Origin: Clostridia bacterium
GTDB lineage: Bacteria; Bacillota; Clostridia; UMGS1883; UMGS1540
Assembly (NCBI GenBank): GCA_017450025.1
Contig: JAFSYJ010000027.1
Span: 1 to 64,000 of the forward strand
Length of the DNA: 64,000 bases
Reading direction: 5' to 3'
In this document: positions 22,371-30,844 of the stretch, in pieces
How positions within the stretch are numbered: position 1 is the first letter of the stretch
Layout of the letters: the number at the start of each line of letters is the position of its first letter
Notes under the pieces: generated by a model
Told to the model about the DNA's origin: nothing
The model's database searches: none
What the model saw: the letters and a program-made list of their open reading frames with translations, nothing else
Translations under genes and position numbers: made by a program

Positions 22371-24479
22371 ATGATTAAAAAAATTATTTCAGCCATTATT
22401 TCGGTTATGCTGCTTTTGTCATTCAGCGCGGCAAATTGTTTTGCAGACACGGAATCACCGTATGTCAAGATAAACTCCGACCTTTCTCCCGCAGAGGCGC
22501 TTGTTGACGCAGGTGTGCTTGAGGGCTATCAAGACGGAGAACTACATCTTGAAAACTTTTTGACTCGAACAGAGTTTACAAAGCTTATCATTGCGGCATT
22601 TTTGCCAAACGAAAGCGAGACCGCTCCTGTGGAATTTTCGGACATAGCCGATGATTTCTGGGGCAAGCCCTATATAGCGCAGGCAGTTGCGGCAGGTGTT
22701 ATAAACGGGTTTGAAGATAACACATTCCGCCCCGACGACAAGGTTACATATGAACAGGCTATAAAAATCGTTATCAGAATGTTACAGGGCTATGATTATG
22801 CAAACTACCCCGTTGATTATATACAGGCTGCAATCGACAAGGGCATAGCAGACGGAATGACATCTGTTATAGGCGAAAGCATCACTCGCAATGAGGCTGT
22901 TTCGCTTATATACAATGCTCTTGTTTACAGCAAAGAATTTGACGCGTCTGAGGACTATGACTATTACGGTTACGGCTATATGACAAAAGGGGCAGGCGGC
23001 GTAGCTTTATACGCCAATGCCACAATAGACAGCGGAGCTGTTTATACAGAAGAAGATTTGCCGGAAGTATATAATGAACCTGATTGGGATTTTTATGACT
23101 TTAATACAGAAGAATATATCCAAAACGAAGAAAATGTATTTAAAAACGCGGTTACCTCACCGCTATCTACATTTTCTATTGACGCCGATACGGCTTCATA
23201 CAGCAATATGAGAAGATTTGCTCTGCAAAGCGGAATACTTCCTCCTGCAGGCTCTGTCCGTACGGAAGAACTGATAAATTACTTTAGCTTTGACAATCCT
23301 GCTCCGGAAGGCGACGAGCCGTTTTCTGTCACGGCTTCAATGCACAAATGCCCGTGGAACGAAAACAATCTGCTTGCCAAGATAGATATTCAGGGTACAG
23401 AGGCAGAACAATACGGACCGTCAAACCTTGTATTCCTTATTGATATATCAGGCTCGATGTTTGATTTTAACAAGCTTCCTCTTGTTAAAAAATCACTTAA
23501 AATTCTTTTGGAAAAACTAAGCGATACAGATACTGTCTCAATAGTTACTTATGCGTCGGGAACAAAGGTCGCTCTTGAAAGCACACCTGTTTCCGAAAAG
23601 GACAAAATTATTTCGGCACTTGATTCGCTACAGGCGGGCGGCGGAACATACGGCGAAGCCGGAATCAACCTTGCATACGAACAAGCCGAAAAAAATCTCA
23701 CAGACGGAAACAACAGAATAATATTGTGCACAGACGGCGATTTTAACATAGGCAACTCGTCTACGGGAGATCTTAAAACGCTTATAGAAGAAAAGCGCGA
23801 CAAAGGGATATATCTCACAGTTCTCGGCTTTGGAATGGGAAATTACAAGGACAGCAAAATGGAGACGCTTGCCGATTACGGAAACGGCAACTATGCGTAT
23901 ATTGACAGCGCGAGAGAGGCAAAAAAGGTATTTGTTGACGAAATGCCAAAGACAATATACACAATCGCAAAAGATGTTAAAATACAGGTTGAATTTAATC
24001 CTGCTAAGGTAAAGGAATACCGTCTTATAGGTTATGAAAACCGAGTTTTAAACAACGAGGATTTTGAAAACGACAAAAAAGACGCCGGCGAGCTTGGCGC
24101 AGGCGCAACTGTTACGGCACTTTATGAAATTATACCTGCAAACGGCGAGGTTGAGAACAATCTCAAATATCAGCAAGCTACATTGATGGATTCTGAAGAA
24201 TTTATGACAGTTAAATTAAGATACAAAGACCCTGACGGTTATGAAAGCAAGCTGATAGAATTGCCTGTATCGGAATATGACAACAATGCTGACGGCGAAT
24301 TTTACTTTGCGGCTGCTGTTGCCGAGCTCGGAATGATTTTAAACAATTCCGAATATATGGGTACAAGCACATTTGAGAGCGTTATCTCGCTTGCAAGAGA
24401 AGGCTTGGAAAACGACGAATTCGGATTCCGAACGGAGTTTATCCACCTTGTTGATTTGATGCAGTACCTTGATAAATAA
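22371..24479 (+). CDS. SLH-anchored von Willebrand factor A protein (YfbK-like)
   Basis: The product is 702 residues. Residues 1-25 are a signal peptide. Residues 35-185 hold SLH-type repeats that bind secondary wall polymers (FWGKPYIAQAVAAGVINGFEDNTFRPDDKVT is the clearest, 97-127). Residues 260-345 match the N-terminal YfbK domain (STFSIDADTASYSNMRRF). Residues 352-530 are a vWA domain with the metal-site motif Asp358-x-Ser360-x-Ser362 (FLIDISGSMFD). The rest matches the YfbK C-terminal (DUF3520-like) domain. YfbK proteins are otherwise usually membrane or lipoproteins; wall anchoring by SLH repeats is notable. Start: GGGGTG 8 bases before ATG 22371, right after the promoter; the longer frame to 22212 precedes the promoter. 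A terminator follows. Confidence 0.9.
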   Translation: MIKKIISAIISVMLLLSFSAANCFADTESPYVKINSDLSPAEALVDAGVLEGYQDGELHLENFLTRTEFTKLIIAAFLPNESETAPVEFSDIADDFWGKPYIAQAVAAGVINGFEDNTFRPDDKVTYEQAIKIVIRMLQGYDYANYPVDYIQAAIDKGIADGMTSVIGESITRNEAVSLIYNALVYSKEFDASEDYDYYGYGYMTKGAGGVALYANATIDSGAVYTEEDLPEVYNEPDWDFYDFNTEEYIQNEENVFKNAVTSPLSTFSIDADTASYSNMRRFALQSGILPPAGSVRTEELINYFSFDNPAPEGDEPFSVTASMHKCPWNENNLLAKIDIQGTEAEQYGPSNLVFLIDISGSMFDFNKLPLVKKSLKILLEKLSDTDTVSIVTYASGTKVALESTPVSEKDKIISALDSLQAGGGTYGEAGINLAYEQAEKNLTDGNNRIILCTDGDFNIGNSSTGDLKTLIEEKRDKGIYLTVLGFGMGNYKDSKMETLADYGNGNYAYIDSAREAKKVFVDEMPKTIYTIAKDVKIQVEFNPAKVKEYRLIGYENRVLNNEDFENDKKDAGELGAGATVTALYEIIPANGEVENNLKYQQATLMDSEEFMTVKLRYKDPDGYESKLIELPVSEYDNNADGEFYFAAAVAELGMILNNSEYMGTSTFESVISLAREGLENDEFGFRTEFIHLVDLMQYLDK

Positions 24480-24507
24480 GTCTTCAGGCTACATTATGTT
24501 TTATAAA

Positions 24508-24537
24508 AAACCTGTGCATTTTTGCATAGGTTTTTTT
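24508..24537 (+). terminator. Terminator of the SLH-vWA gene
   Basis: AAACCTGTGCA (24508-24518) pairs with TGCATAGGTTT (24523-24533) with one mismatch, then a T run. Confidence 0.8.
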
Positions 24538-24625
24538 AGTGTATGCTTTGTTTATATAAGTGGAAGTAAAATAAACGCAACTTTAGTTTTAGATGTTGAT
24601 GAAGTTCGAATAGGAAATAAGTAAA

Positions 24626-24657
24626 AAAAGACAAGCTTCAACAGAAACTTGTCTTTT
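24626..24657 (-). terminator. Terminator of the tRNA-Ser pair
   Basis: AAAAGACAAG (24626-24635) pairs with CTTGTCTTTT (24648-24657); on the minus strand a T run follows the hairpin. Confidence 0.8.
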
Positions 24658-24659
24658 GG

Positions 24660-24752
24660 TGGCGGAGAAGGAGAGATTCGAACTCTCGCGCCAGTTATCC
24701 CGACCTACTCCCTTAGCAGGGGAGCCCCTTCGGCCTACTTGGGTACTTCTCC
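24660..24752 (-). tRNA. tRNA-Ser (anticodon GCT)
   Basis: 93 nt with encoded CCA. The acceptor GGAGAAG pairs with CTTCTCC. The anticodon stem CTCCC/GGGAG encloses CTGCTAA. A long variable arm typical of tRNA-Ser is present. It follows tRNA-Ser(TGA) on the same transcript. Confidence 0.95.
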
Positions 24753-24852
24753 GAATATTGGTTTTTTAAGTTTTTGTCCTTTCAGACTTCGAATACCTTT
24801 TGCAGATTCAAGTAATATGCTGCAAGAGTTAAACGGCAGTTTTGTTAAGAAT

Positions 24853-24939
24853 TGGCGGAGAAGGTGGGATTCGAACCCACGGCTCTTACGAGTCACTGGT
24901 TTTCAAGACCAGCTCCTTAAACCGCTCGGACACCTCTCC
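24853..24939 (-). tRNA. tRNA-Ser (anticodon TGA)
   Basis: 87 nt with encoded CCA. The acceptor GGAGAGG pairs with CTTCTCC with one G-U. The anticodon stem CTGGT/ACCAG encloses CTTGAAA. The long variable arm is GTGACTCGTAAGAGC. The 100 bases to the next tRNA hold no gene. Confidence 0.95.
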
Positions 24940-24962
24940 GCATAACTATTACAGCAACACTT

Positions 24963-24991
24963 ATTATACTAAAACGCCTTTTATTTGTCAA
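24963..24991 (-). promoter_or_regulatory. Promoter of the tRNA-Ser pair
   Basis: On the minus strand TTGACA (24991-24986), 17 bp, TATAAT (24968-24963). Confidence 0.85.
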
Positions 24992-25039
24992 TAGATTTTT
25001 TAAAATTATTTATTATTTTTAAAAGATACTTTTAAATTC

Positions 25040-25068
25040 TTGACATACGAGATAAAATATGTTATAAT
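25040..25068 (+). promoter_or_regulatory. Promoter of tRNA-Leu
   Basis: TTGACA (25040-25045), 17 bp, TATAAT (25063-25068): a consensus promoter 15 bases before the tRNA. Confidence 0.9.
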
Positions 25069-25083
25069 CAATCTCGCGTTAAT

Positions 25084-25172
25084 GCTCAAGTGGCGGAACT
25101 GGCAGACGCCCGGGACTTAAAATCCCGTGAGGTTTACCCCTCGTACCGGTTCGACCCCGGTCTTGAGCACCA
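25084..25172 (+). tRNA. tRNA-Leu (anticodon TAA)
   Basis: 89 nt with encoded CCA. The acceptor GCTCAAG pairs with CTTGAGC. The anticodon stem CGGGA/TCCCG encloses CTTAAAA. It has the long variable arm of tRNA-Leu and a T-loop TTCGACC. Confidence 0.95.
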
Positions 25173-25181
25173 CAGCGGAAG

Positions 25182-25211
25182 CGGCTTGAAACTTATGTTT
25201 TGAGCCGTTTT
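25182..25211 (+). terminator. Probable terminator of tRNA-Leu
   Basis: CGGCTT (25182-25187) pairs with GAGCCG (25202-25207), followed by TTTT, 10 bases after the tRNA. Confidence 0.55.
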
Positions 25212-25226
25212 GATATATAAAGTGAC

Positions 25227-25267
25227 CGTAGGCTTGAAAAACGGGCGATTCGTGAATCGCCCCTACG
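25227..25267. repeat. Palindromic intergenic element (GGGCGATT/AATCGCCC)
   Basis: GGGCGATT (25243-25250) pairs with AATCGCCC (25255-25262), and the flanking CGTAGG and CTACG add a second stem. There is no T run, so it is more like a REP-type element than a terminator. A similar GGGCGAT core is used in the terminator at 13704-13732. Confidence 0.5.
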
Positions 25268-25284
25268 AAATAATGTTTGAATTT

Positions 25285-25310
25285 GCGGTCTGTGCTTTTT
25301 ATCAAAGCCC
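25285..25310 (-). repeat. 26-bp box just after the topoisomerase-like B gene (copy 1)
   Basis: The box matches 32980-33005 at 24 of 26 positions; its core on the minus strand is GGGCTTTGATAAAA followed by GCACAGA. It begins 4 bases after the stop of the minus-strand gene at 25315. Confidence 0.8.
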
Positions 25311-25314
25311 CACA

Positions 25315-27279
25315 TTAGCTTACATCAGTCATTTCAATATACTTTGCGCCGTTGGTGGAGATATAGTCCTTTCGTCCCTGCAAATTATCGCCAAGAAGCA
25401 GGTTGAACATCTCAGCTGTTCTTTCTTCATCATCAGGCATAACCTGTATCAGCCTTCTTGTGTCTGGATTCATTGTGGTTTGCCACATCATATCGGGGTC
25501 GTTTTCACCGAGACCCTTGGAGCGCTGAACTGTGTATTTTGCATCACCGAGATTTGAAATAATATCGGACTTTTCCTTTTCGTTATATGCAAAGTAGGTG
25601 TCTTTTTTTGTCGTGATTTCAAAAAGAGGGGATTCGGCGATATACACCTTGCCTTCTCTTATCAGCGTTGGCATAAGCTTGAAAATCATTGTCAGAATAA
25701 GCGTTCGTATCTGATAGCCGTCAACATCGGCATCTGTGCAGATAATAATTTTATTCCACCTTAAATTATCAAGCGAAAACGCGCTGAAGTCCTTGTTTTT
25801 AATTTCCATACCGCAGCCCAAAACCCTGACAAGATCCATGATAATATCGCTATTGAAAATCTTGTTGAGATCGGACTTGAGGCAATTTAAGATCTTGCCG
25901 CGCACGGGTATTATCGCCTGAAATTCCGCGTCTCTGCCAAGCTTGCACGAGCCGAGCGCGCTATCGCCCTCTACTATATAAACCTCGCGGCGCGAAATAT
26001 CACGCGTGCGGCAATCCACAAACTTTTGAACGCGGTTTGTTATATCTACATTTTTGGCGAGCTTCTTTTTGAGGTTGGCTCTTGTCTTTTCGGCAGTTTC
26101 GCGGCTTCTCTTATTCAGCAAAAGCTGATTTATGATTTTTTCGGCTTCTTCCTTTTTTTCGATAAAATAAACTTCAAGATTATGACGCAGGAATTCGGTC
26201 ATAGCGTCAGCAATAAATTTATTATTTATCGCTTTTTTTGTCTGGTTTTCATAATCCGTATGCGTTGAAAACGAGTTCGACACAAGCGCAAGGCTGTCCT
26301 GCACATCTGCAAATGTGATTTTTGATTCGTTTTTATTATACTTATTATTTTGGCGTGCGTAGTTATCTATTGCATATACAAACGCGTTTTTTACTGCCTT
26401 GTCGGGTGAGCCGCCGTGCTCCAAAAAGCTCGAATTATGATAGTATTCTATAAAGCTGTCATCATTTGTAAAGCAAAATGCAAAGTTCATCAGCACTTTA
26501 TAATCGGGCTTGTCCTCGCGGTCGCGGCCTGTCCGCTCGCCTGATATTGTCTGTATCGTTGTAAATGCGCTCTTTGAACAGCGTTCCGCGAGATAGTCAC
26601 TTATTCCGTTTTTGTAAAAGTACTCGTATTCTTCAAAGCCGTCGGGCGTTTCATCTTTAAGCTTAAAGGTTATTCCGGCATTTACAACGGCCTGCTTCTT
26701 CAAAACCTCCTGATAGTATTCAAGAGGAATGTCAATATCGGTAAAGACTTCTATGTCAGGGCGCCATTTTATCGTTGTCCCTGTCTTTTTAAAGCGTGTT
26801 TCGTACTTATACAGTCCGCCGATATTTTCGCCCTTTTCAAAAAACAGCTCGTGTCTGTATCCATCACGCAAAACGGTGACATTCATATATTCCGAGGCGT
26901 ACTGCGTGGCGCAGGCGCCAAGTCCGTTCAAGCCAAGGCTGTATTCGTAATTCTTGCTTGAATTGTTGTCGTACTTTCCGCCTGCGTAAAGCTCGCAGAA
27001 TACAAGCTCCCAATTATAGCGTTCTTCACTCGGATTATAGTCCACGGGGATACCGCGCCCCATATCCGAAACCTCAATCGACTTGTCCAAAAAGCGTGTG
27101 ACTTCGATTATGTTGCCGTAGCCTTCTTTTGCCTCGTCAATGGAATTGGACAAAATCTCAAAAAAGGCGTGTTCGCAGCCGTCAAGTCCGTTTGAGCCAA
27201 ATATAACGCCGGGGCGTTCTCTGACCCTTGCCGCGCCTTTCAGGGATTTTATGCTTTCATTATCATAGCTTTTTGACAT
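25315..27279 (-). CDS. Type IIA topoisomerase subunit B (topoisomerase IV ParE-like)
   Basis: The product is 654 residues with GHKL ATPase, transducer and Toprim parts. The N-box is FEILSNSIDEAKEG (residues 40-53), the ATP-lid region is VSDMGRGIPVD (70-80), and LGLNGLGACATQYAS follows. Toprim marks are VYIVEGDSALGS, PVRGKILNCLKSD and ICTDADVDGYQIRTL, and the C-terminal part has QRSKGLGENDP. It pairs with a ParC-like subunit to pass DNA duplexes through a double-strand break, powered by ATP. The partner is probably the gene at 38984, encoded on the other strand 11.7 kb away. The Gly-rich Toprim loop EGDSALGS differs by one residue from the usual EGDSAGGS. Start: GGAG lies 6 bases before ATG 27279; the frame to 27312 lacks a site. 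Confidence 0.9.
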   Translation of the reverse strand: MSKSYDNESIKSLKGAARVRERPGVIFGSNGLDGCEHAFFEILSNSIDEAKEGYGNIIEVTRFLDKSIEVSDMGRGIPVDYNPSEERYNWELVFCELYAGGKYDNNSSKNYEYSLGLNGLGACATQYASEYMNVTVLRDGYRHELFFEKGENIGGLYKYETRFKKTGTTIKWRPDIEVFTDIDIPLEYYQEVLKKQAVVNAGITFKLKDETPDGFEEYEYFYKNGISDYLAERCSKSAFTTIQTISGERTGRDREDKPDYKVLMNFAFCFTNDDSFIEYYHNSSFLEHGGSPDKAVKNAFVYAIDNYARQNNKYNKNESKITFADVQDSLALVSNSFSTHTDYENQTKKAINNKFIADAMTEFLRHNLEVYFIEKKEEAEKIINQLLLNKRSRETAEKTRANLKKKLAKNVDITNRVQKFVDCRTRDISRREVYIVEGDSALGSCKLGRDAEFQAIIPVRGKILNCLKSDLNKIFNSDIIMDLVRVLGCGMEIKNKDFSAFSLDNLRWNKIIICTDADVDGYQIRTLILTMIFKLMPTLIREGKVYIAESPLFEITTKKDTYFAYNEKEKSDIISNLGDAKYTVQRSKGLGENDPDMMWQTTMNPDTRRLIQVMPDDEERTAEMFNLLLGDNLQGRKDYISTNGAKYIEMTDVS

Positions 27280-27321
27280 TTTAATCTCCATTCCGCCGCT
27301 TTGCGTCGGCACAAAAAGTTA

Positions 27322-28473
27322 TTATTGATTAACTCCGTATTTTTGCTGCAAATTTTTGCGTCTTGCAAGGAGCGTATTACATATCCAAAGTACAGATATA
27401 ATTACGGTTATATCAAGGCTGAGCTGGTGCATAACGAGCCTGCGGCTTATTGAAGCAAGTCCGCCCGTCAGAACGGTGGAGGCAAAGAATACCGCCGACG
27501 ATACGGCAAGCAAAATTGCAACATCCGCTAAAGATGGTTCTCTTTTGAGGCTTTTTGCTGCTATTACCAAAACCGCAACGAAAAATGCTGCCATTACCAA
27601 AAGTGAAGATATGGGAATAAATCTTCTGAAATAGCTCCACAGCCCCGGTACTTGTTTAATACCATAGTCCGCGTCAGCCTTGTTTGGAATATAATCCTGT
27701 GAAAGGAACGGCGCGTTTTTAGCCGCCGCATCAAGAGTTTTTAAGGTGGTTTCTTCGGTAATAATTTCCGTTCCGTCATTTTTGTAATTCGGAGCCGTAC
27801 CGCAGAGCAATACACTTAATATCAATATTATTACAGCCGCTGCCGCAGGTATAGCTTTAAATTTTTCGGCAAAGCAGAAGCGAATGGCAATAGCCGCCGC
27901 AAGTACAGCCGCCACAATGCCTATACCGCTTAGTGACAGGAGAACGGCTGAGATCACGGTCAAAACGAGGCACGGTATGTTATATTTGCCGTTTGAAAGC
28001 ATAAACATCAGCGAGCCTGCCATAAGAGTGAAAGCACTTATATACAGCGCATCGGTATAAAACGAATTGAAATATCCTATATATCCGATGTCGCAAAGAA
28101 TTATTGCGGCTAAAACAGAAATTACAAGATGAATATATTTATTATCTGATTTTATTGAGGCTATTATGAGGCATAACCCTGTGATATACATAGGCGCATA
28201 CAAAAGCGCAAGCAGGCGAATGTCAAAAATTTCACCCGAAAAGAATTTTGCAATGCTTACAGGGAAAAAGTGTTCGCCCGAATCTTCACCGCCGACGCCG
28301 AACTGCGTATTAAACACGCCTTCTTTGGAGCCTTCAAGATTATAAATGCCGTTAGAAGTGAATAAATTGTAAAAGCTTCCGTCATCTGATTTGCCGAAGA
28401 ACGGCGGCACAAAAAGCGTAAAGATTATCAAAAGAGACGCGATTATCATTATGATCAGTTTTTGGTTTTTCAT
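27322..28473 (-). CDS. Polytopic membrane protein, WsfD-like (putative glycan-synthesis protein)
   Basis: The product is 383 residues with about nine or ten membrane segments. The segment near residues 20-45 (LFVPPFFGKSDDGSFYNLF) and the SNGIYNLE motif resemble WsfD-type proteins annotated as hexose transferases of surface-glycan synthesis; the acidic Asp-Asp-Gly in the first external loop is like GT-C glycosyltransferase loops. Activity is not established. It lies between the VanW gene (14 bases upstream on the minus strand) and the topoisomerase gene (42 bases downstream), so it is probably in an operon with at least VanW, which supports a cell-surface role. AGGAG precedes ATG 28473. Confidence 0.7.
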   Translation of the reverse strand: MKNQKLIIMIIASLLIIFTLFVPPFFGKSDDGSFYNLFTSNGIYNLEGSKEGVFNTQFGVGGEDSGEHFFPVSIAKFFSGEIFDIRLLALLYAPMYITGLCLIIASIKSDNKYIHLVISVLAAIILCDIGYIGYFNSFYTDALYISAFTLMAGSLMFMLSNGKYNIPCLVLTVISAVLLSLSGIGIVAAVLAAAIAIRFCFAEKFKAIPAAAAVIILILSVLLCGTAPNYKNDGTEIITEETTLKTLDAAAKNAPFLSQDYIPNKADADYGIKQVPGLWSYFRRFIPISSLLVMAAFFVAVLVIAAKSLKREPSLADVAILLAVSSAVFFASTVLTGGLASISRRLVMHQLSLDITVIISVLWICNTLLARRKNLQQKYGVNQ

Positions 28474-28487
28474 AAGAATATCTCCTG

Positions 28488-30140
28488 TTATTCAACTATA
28501 ATTTCGCCGCCCAAAACATCTTCTTCCGCAGCGGGCGGTATAATCTCCTGCTGATGGGTATCGGCAGGCTTTTCGGGTTCGGGCTTTTCAATCTCTTTTG
28601 CAGGTCCCGTACCGACGGACATTATCGTTTTGACTGCCGCGTATGTACTTTTTGAAACTAATGTTTTTTCACCGGTCTTTCCGTTTGAGGTGACTGCCTT
28701 GAATGTTTCAACAACGCTGCCGGGCGAACCGGCTTTTTTCTCCTTTTTCTCACCGAGTGGAAGCGTAGGGTCAGGCTCTTCTTCGATTTTAGGCTCGATT
28801 ATTCCTGTGCGAATCGGTATGATTTCCACCTTTTCATCTATATCTTTATAGCCCAAAAGCTCTATATAAACTGTTCCGCCGCCTGCGGATGCAACAATTT
28901 TGAGCGGATACGGTGTGTTGTTTTTAAACTTGAAATCTATATTTCCGTAATCTACGGTCGCGTCCTGTCCGAGAGGCACATACGATACGGGAAGCTGGTG
29001 ATTTACTCTTTCCACAACCTCAAGGTTGGCGTACAAAACAGAACAGTAAAGCGTTGATGATACCTGACAAATTCCTCCGCCGATTCCGTCAACGACCTCG
29101 TTATTCATATAGACATGGGCGATTTTAAAGCCTGCGTCCTCTGTGCGCTCTCCCAGAGTGCCGTTATATGAGAACACATCGCCGGGCATAAGCACGGTGT
29201 TATTAAGAAGCTGTGCCGCAAGTGCGATATTTTCGCTCCTCGATACATCGCCGCTGTTATAATTTGTGCGGTAGCTTGATAGCTTTTTGGCAAACAGTTT
29301 GGCTTGTGCATCTTCTGTTGTGACCTCCGGCGAAGTGATCGTCGCCGGTATGGTATATGTCTGGCCGTAATCTTTATTTTCTTTTATTATTTTTGCGGCT
29401 TCGGTTTTATCAAAATCCACGCCGTAAACCGCAGGGACAACATAAACCTCTTTGCCTTCAAGCTCATAATATGCGTCCTGCGGCTCGTTATGTACTTCGA
29501 TATAAAGCTCATTAACATCAATGTCCTTAGGCAGTCTCTCTTGCTTTTCAAAAACAAGCTTTTCGCTGAAATTATAGTTACCCAAAGTATTTAATATTTC
29601 ATCCGTAACGGCATCAATATCTGGAATATCACCGGGAGTACCGTTTGTCAGATAAAACTTTGAATCCTTGATTTCGTATGAATATTCCGTGACAGGTGTT
29701 CCTGTACCTTCCATAAGCTCGGAAAGCTTTGAGGCGAGCTTATGACCGTCATAGTTATATTCCATCGGTATATTATGACCTTTGAAAAGCGACGATAAAA
29801 CGCTTGACAGCCGTTTGAAAAAGCCTCCGCTTCTGCCGTATTCGAATGCTTTTTGTGCGGTTTCCGCATTTGAGAACGAAACATCAAAGTCCTTTGTATC
29901 TAACGAGCGCGGCTTTGATGCCAATACAAGGCTTAATTCACCGCCCTGCGGCCGTTTGCCGTATGCTTTGTCCAAAGCCTCCGTTGCTTCTGTAACCGAC
30001 ATACCTCCCAAGTTCACTCCTGCCGCTTTGACTCCGCTGTATATATTTTTGGGGGCATACACGCAAAGTACAAGAGCAATAACCAGAGCAAGTATTGCGG
30101 CGCCTGTTATGATCAATGTCAGTTTCTTTTTTGGAGACAC
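28488..30140 (-). CDS. VanW-family surface protein
   Basis: The product is 550 residues. A membrane anchor or signal segment lies at residues 7-32 (TLIITGAAILALVIALVLCVY). Residues 35-300 contain peptidoglycan-binding-like (PG_binding_4) repeats, and about 310-440 is the VanW domain (SRSENIALAAQLLNNTVLMPG, GGGICQVSSTLYCSVLYAN, RVNHQLPVSYVPLGQDATVDY). A Pro/Glu-rich tail with a G5-like stretch follows. VanW proteins are linked to wall-related functions, but the reaction is unknown. The GTG at 30140 is preferred because AGAGGTG is 7 bases upstream; the longer frame to 30170 lacks a site. Its promoter is at 30180-30208. Confidence 0.9.
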   Translation of the reverse strand: MSPKKKLTLIITGAAILALVIALVLCVYAPKNIYSGVKAAGVNLGGMSVTEATEALDKAYGKRPQGGELSLVLASKPRSLDTKDFDVSFSNAETAQKAFEYGRSGGFFKRLSSVLSSLFKGHNIPMEYNYDGHKLASKLSELMEGTGTPVTEYSYEIKDSKFYLTNGTPGDIPDIDAVTDEILNTLGNYNFSEKLVFEKQERLPKDIDVNELYIEVHNEPQDAYYELEGKEVYVVPAVYGVDFDKTEAAKIIKENKDYGQTYTIPATITSPEVTTEDAQAKLFAKKLSSYRTNYNSGDVSRSENIALAAQLLNNTVLMPGDVFSYNGTLGERTEDAGFKIAHVYMNNEVVDGIGGGICQVSSTLYCSVLYANLEVVERVNHQLPVSYVPLGQDATVDYGNIDFKFKNNTPYPLKIVASAGGGTVYIELLGYKDIDEKVEIIPIRTGIIEPKIEEEPDPTLPLGEKKEKKAGSPGSVVETFKAVTSNGKTGEKTLVSKSTYAAVKTIMSVGTGPAKEIEKPEPEKPADTHQQEIIPPAAEEDVLGGEIIVE

Positions 30141-30179
30141 AAAATACACCTCTTCGTAATGATAATACATACATATTCT

Positions 30180-30208
30180 ATTATATCAGTAAAAATCAGC
30201 ATAGTAAA
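30180..30208 (-). promoter_or_regulatory. Promoter of the VanW gene
   Basis: On the minus strand TTTACT (30208-30203), 17 bp, TATAAT (30185-30180). Confidence 0.55.
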
Positions 30209-30266
30209 GAAATTTTTCAAAAAAATACAAAAATTTTGATATAAAAATATTTTGATGCCAATATGC

Positions 30267-30295
30267 TTGCAAATTTGACGGAAATATGGTATAAA
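30267..30295 (+). promoter_or_regulatory. Promoter of the ECF/hflX/yigZ operon
   Basis: TTGCAA (30267-30272), 17 bp, TATAAA (30290-30295). The leader is under 35 bases, so there is no room for a folate riboswitch. Confidence 0.55.
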
Positions 30296-30331
30296 TATTT
30301 AGAAAATAGCGTTAAAAGGACAGGTTTGTGA

Positions 30332-30844
30332 ATGAAAATAAAAAAGTACATATACATAGGCATACTTATAGTCCTCGCAATAATCTTGACGCGGTTTGTT
30401 CAAATCCCGCTTGTCTTTATTCCCGGATTTAACGACAGAATAAGTCTCGGATTTTTGCCCGTTGCTTTGGGCGGCTCGCTTTTCGGTCCGCTCGGCGGCG
30501 CATTGGTCGGCGGACTGGAGGACTTAATTCGCGCGCTTATATTTCCGCAGGGCGATATAAATTTGCTTTTTACGCTTAACGCAGCTCTCAGAGGTGTTAT
30601 TTACGGACTGCTGCTCAAAAAAATGAATATAAAAAATATAGTGATTGCAAGTATTATAATATTTATTTTGAACAATACTTTAATTATGAGCGGAATAATA
30701 AGCATTTATTACGGTGTGCCGTTTTGGGCGTCGCTTATCAAAAAGGCAGGTGTAAGCGCCGTAAACTGTGTTATTCAGATAATTGTTTTATCTTCCGTCG
30801 GAATACCGATTGAAAGGAAGCTTGGTTATGTACGAGAACGGTGA
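30332..30844 (+). CDS. ECF transporter S component, folate-type (FolT-like)
   Basis: The product is 170 residues with about six membrane segments, the size of ECF substrate-binding (S) subunits. The motif RISLGFLPVALGGSLFGPLG followed by GALVGGLEDLI is typical of the folate-type branch. S subunits bind a vitamin and dock on a shared EcfA-A'-T module, which is not encoded here. The substrate is inferred from resemblance only. AAAGGACAGG lies about 8 bases before ATG 30332. Its end overlaps the start of hflX by 17 bases, so they are co-transcribed. Confidence 0.8.
   Translation: MKIKKYIYIGILIVLAIILTRFVQIPLVFIPGFNDRISLGFLPVALGGSLFGPLGGALVGGLEDLIRALIFPQGDINLLFTLNAALRGVIYGLLLKKMNIKNIVIASIIIFILNNTLIMSGIISIYYGVPFWASLIKKAGVSAVNCVIQIIVLSSVGIPIERKLGYVRER

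Noticed and set aside
24649-24945. 98-codon plus-strand ORF across the tRNA-Ser genes
   Set aside because: It reads the antisense of two tRNAs; such ORFs (for example with GEIRTLAPVIP) are well-known false genes.
25117-25305. 62-codon minus-strand ORF over tRNA-Leu
   Set aside because: It is the antisense of the tRNA and of the palindromic element and has no ribosome site.
30171-30331. Folate (THF) riboswitch before the ECF gene
   Set aside because: The promoter at 30267-30295 leaves a leader of under 35 bases, too short for the aptamer.
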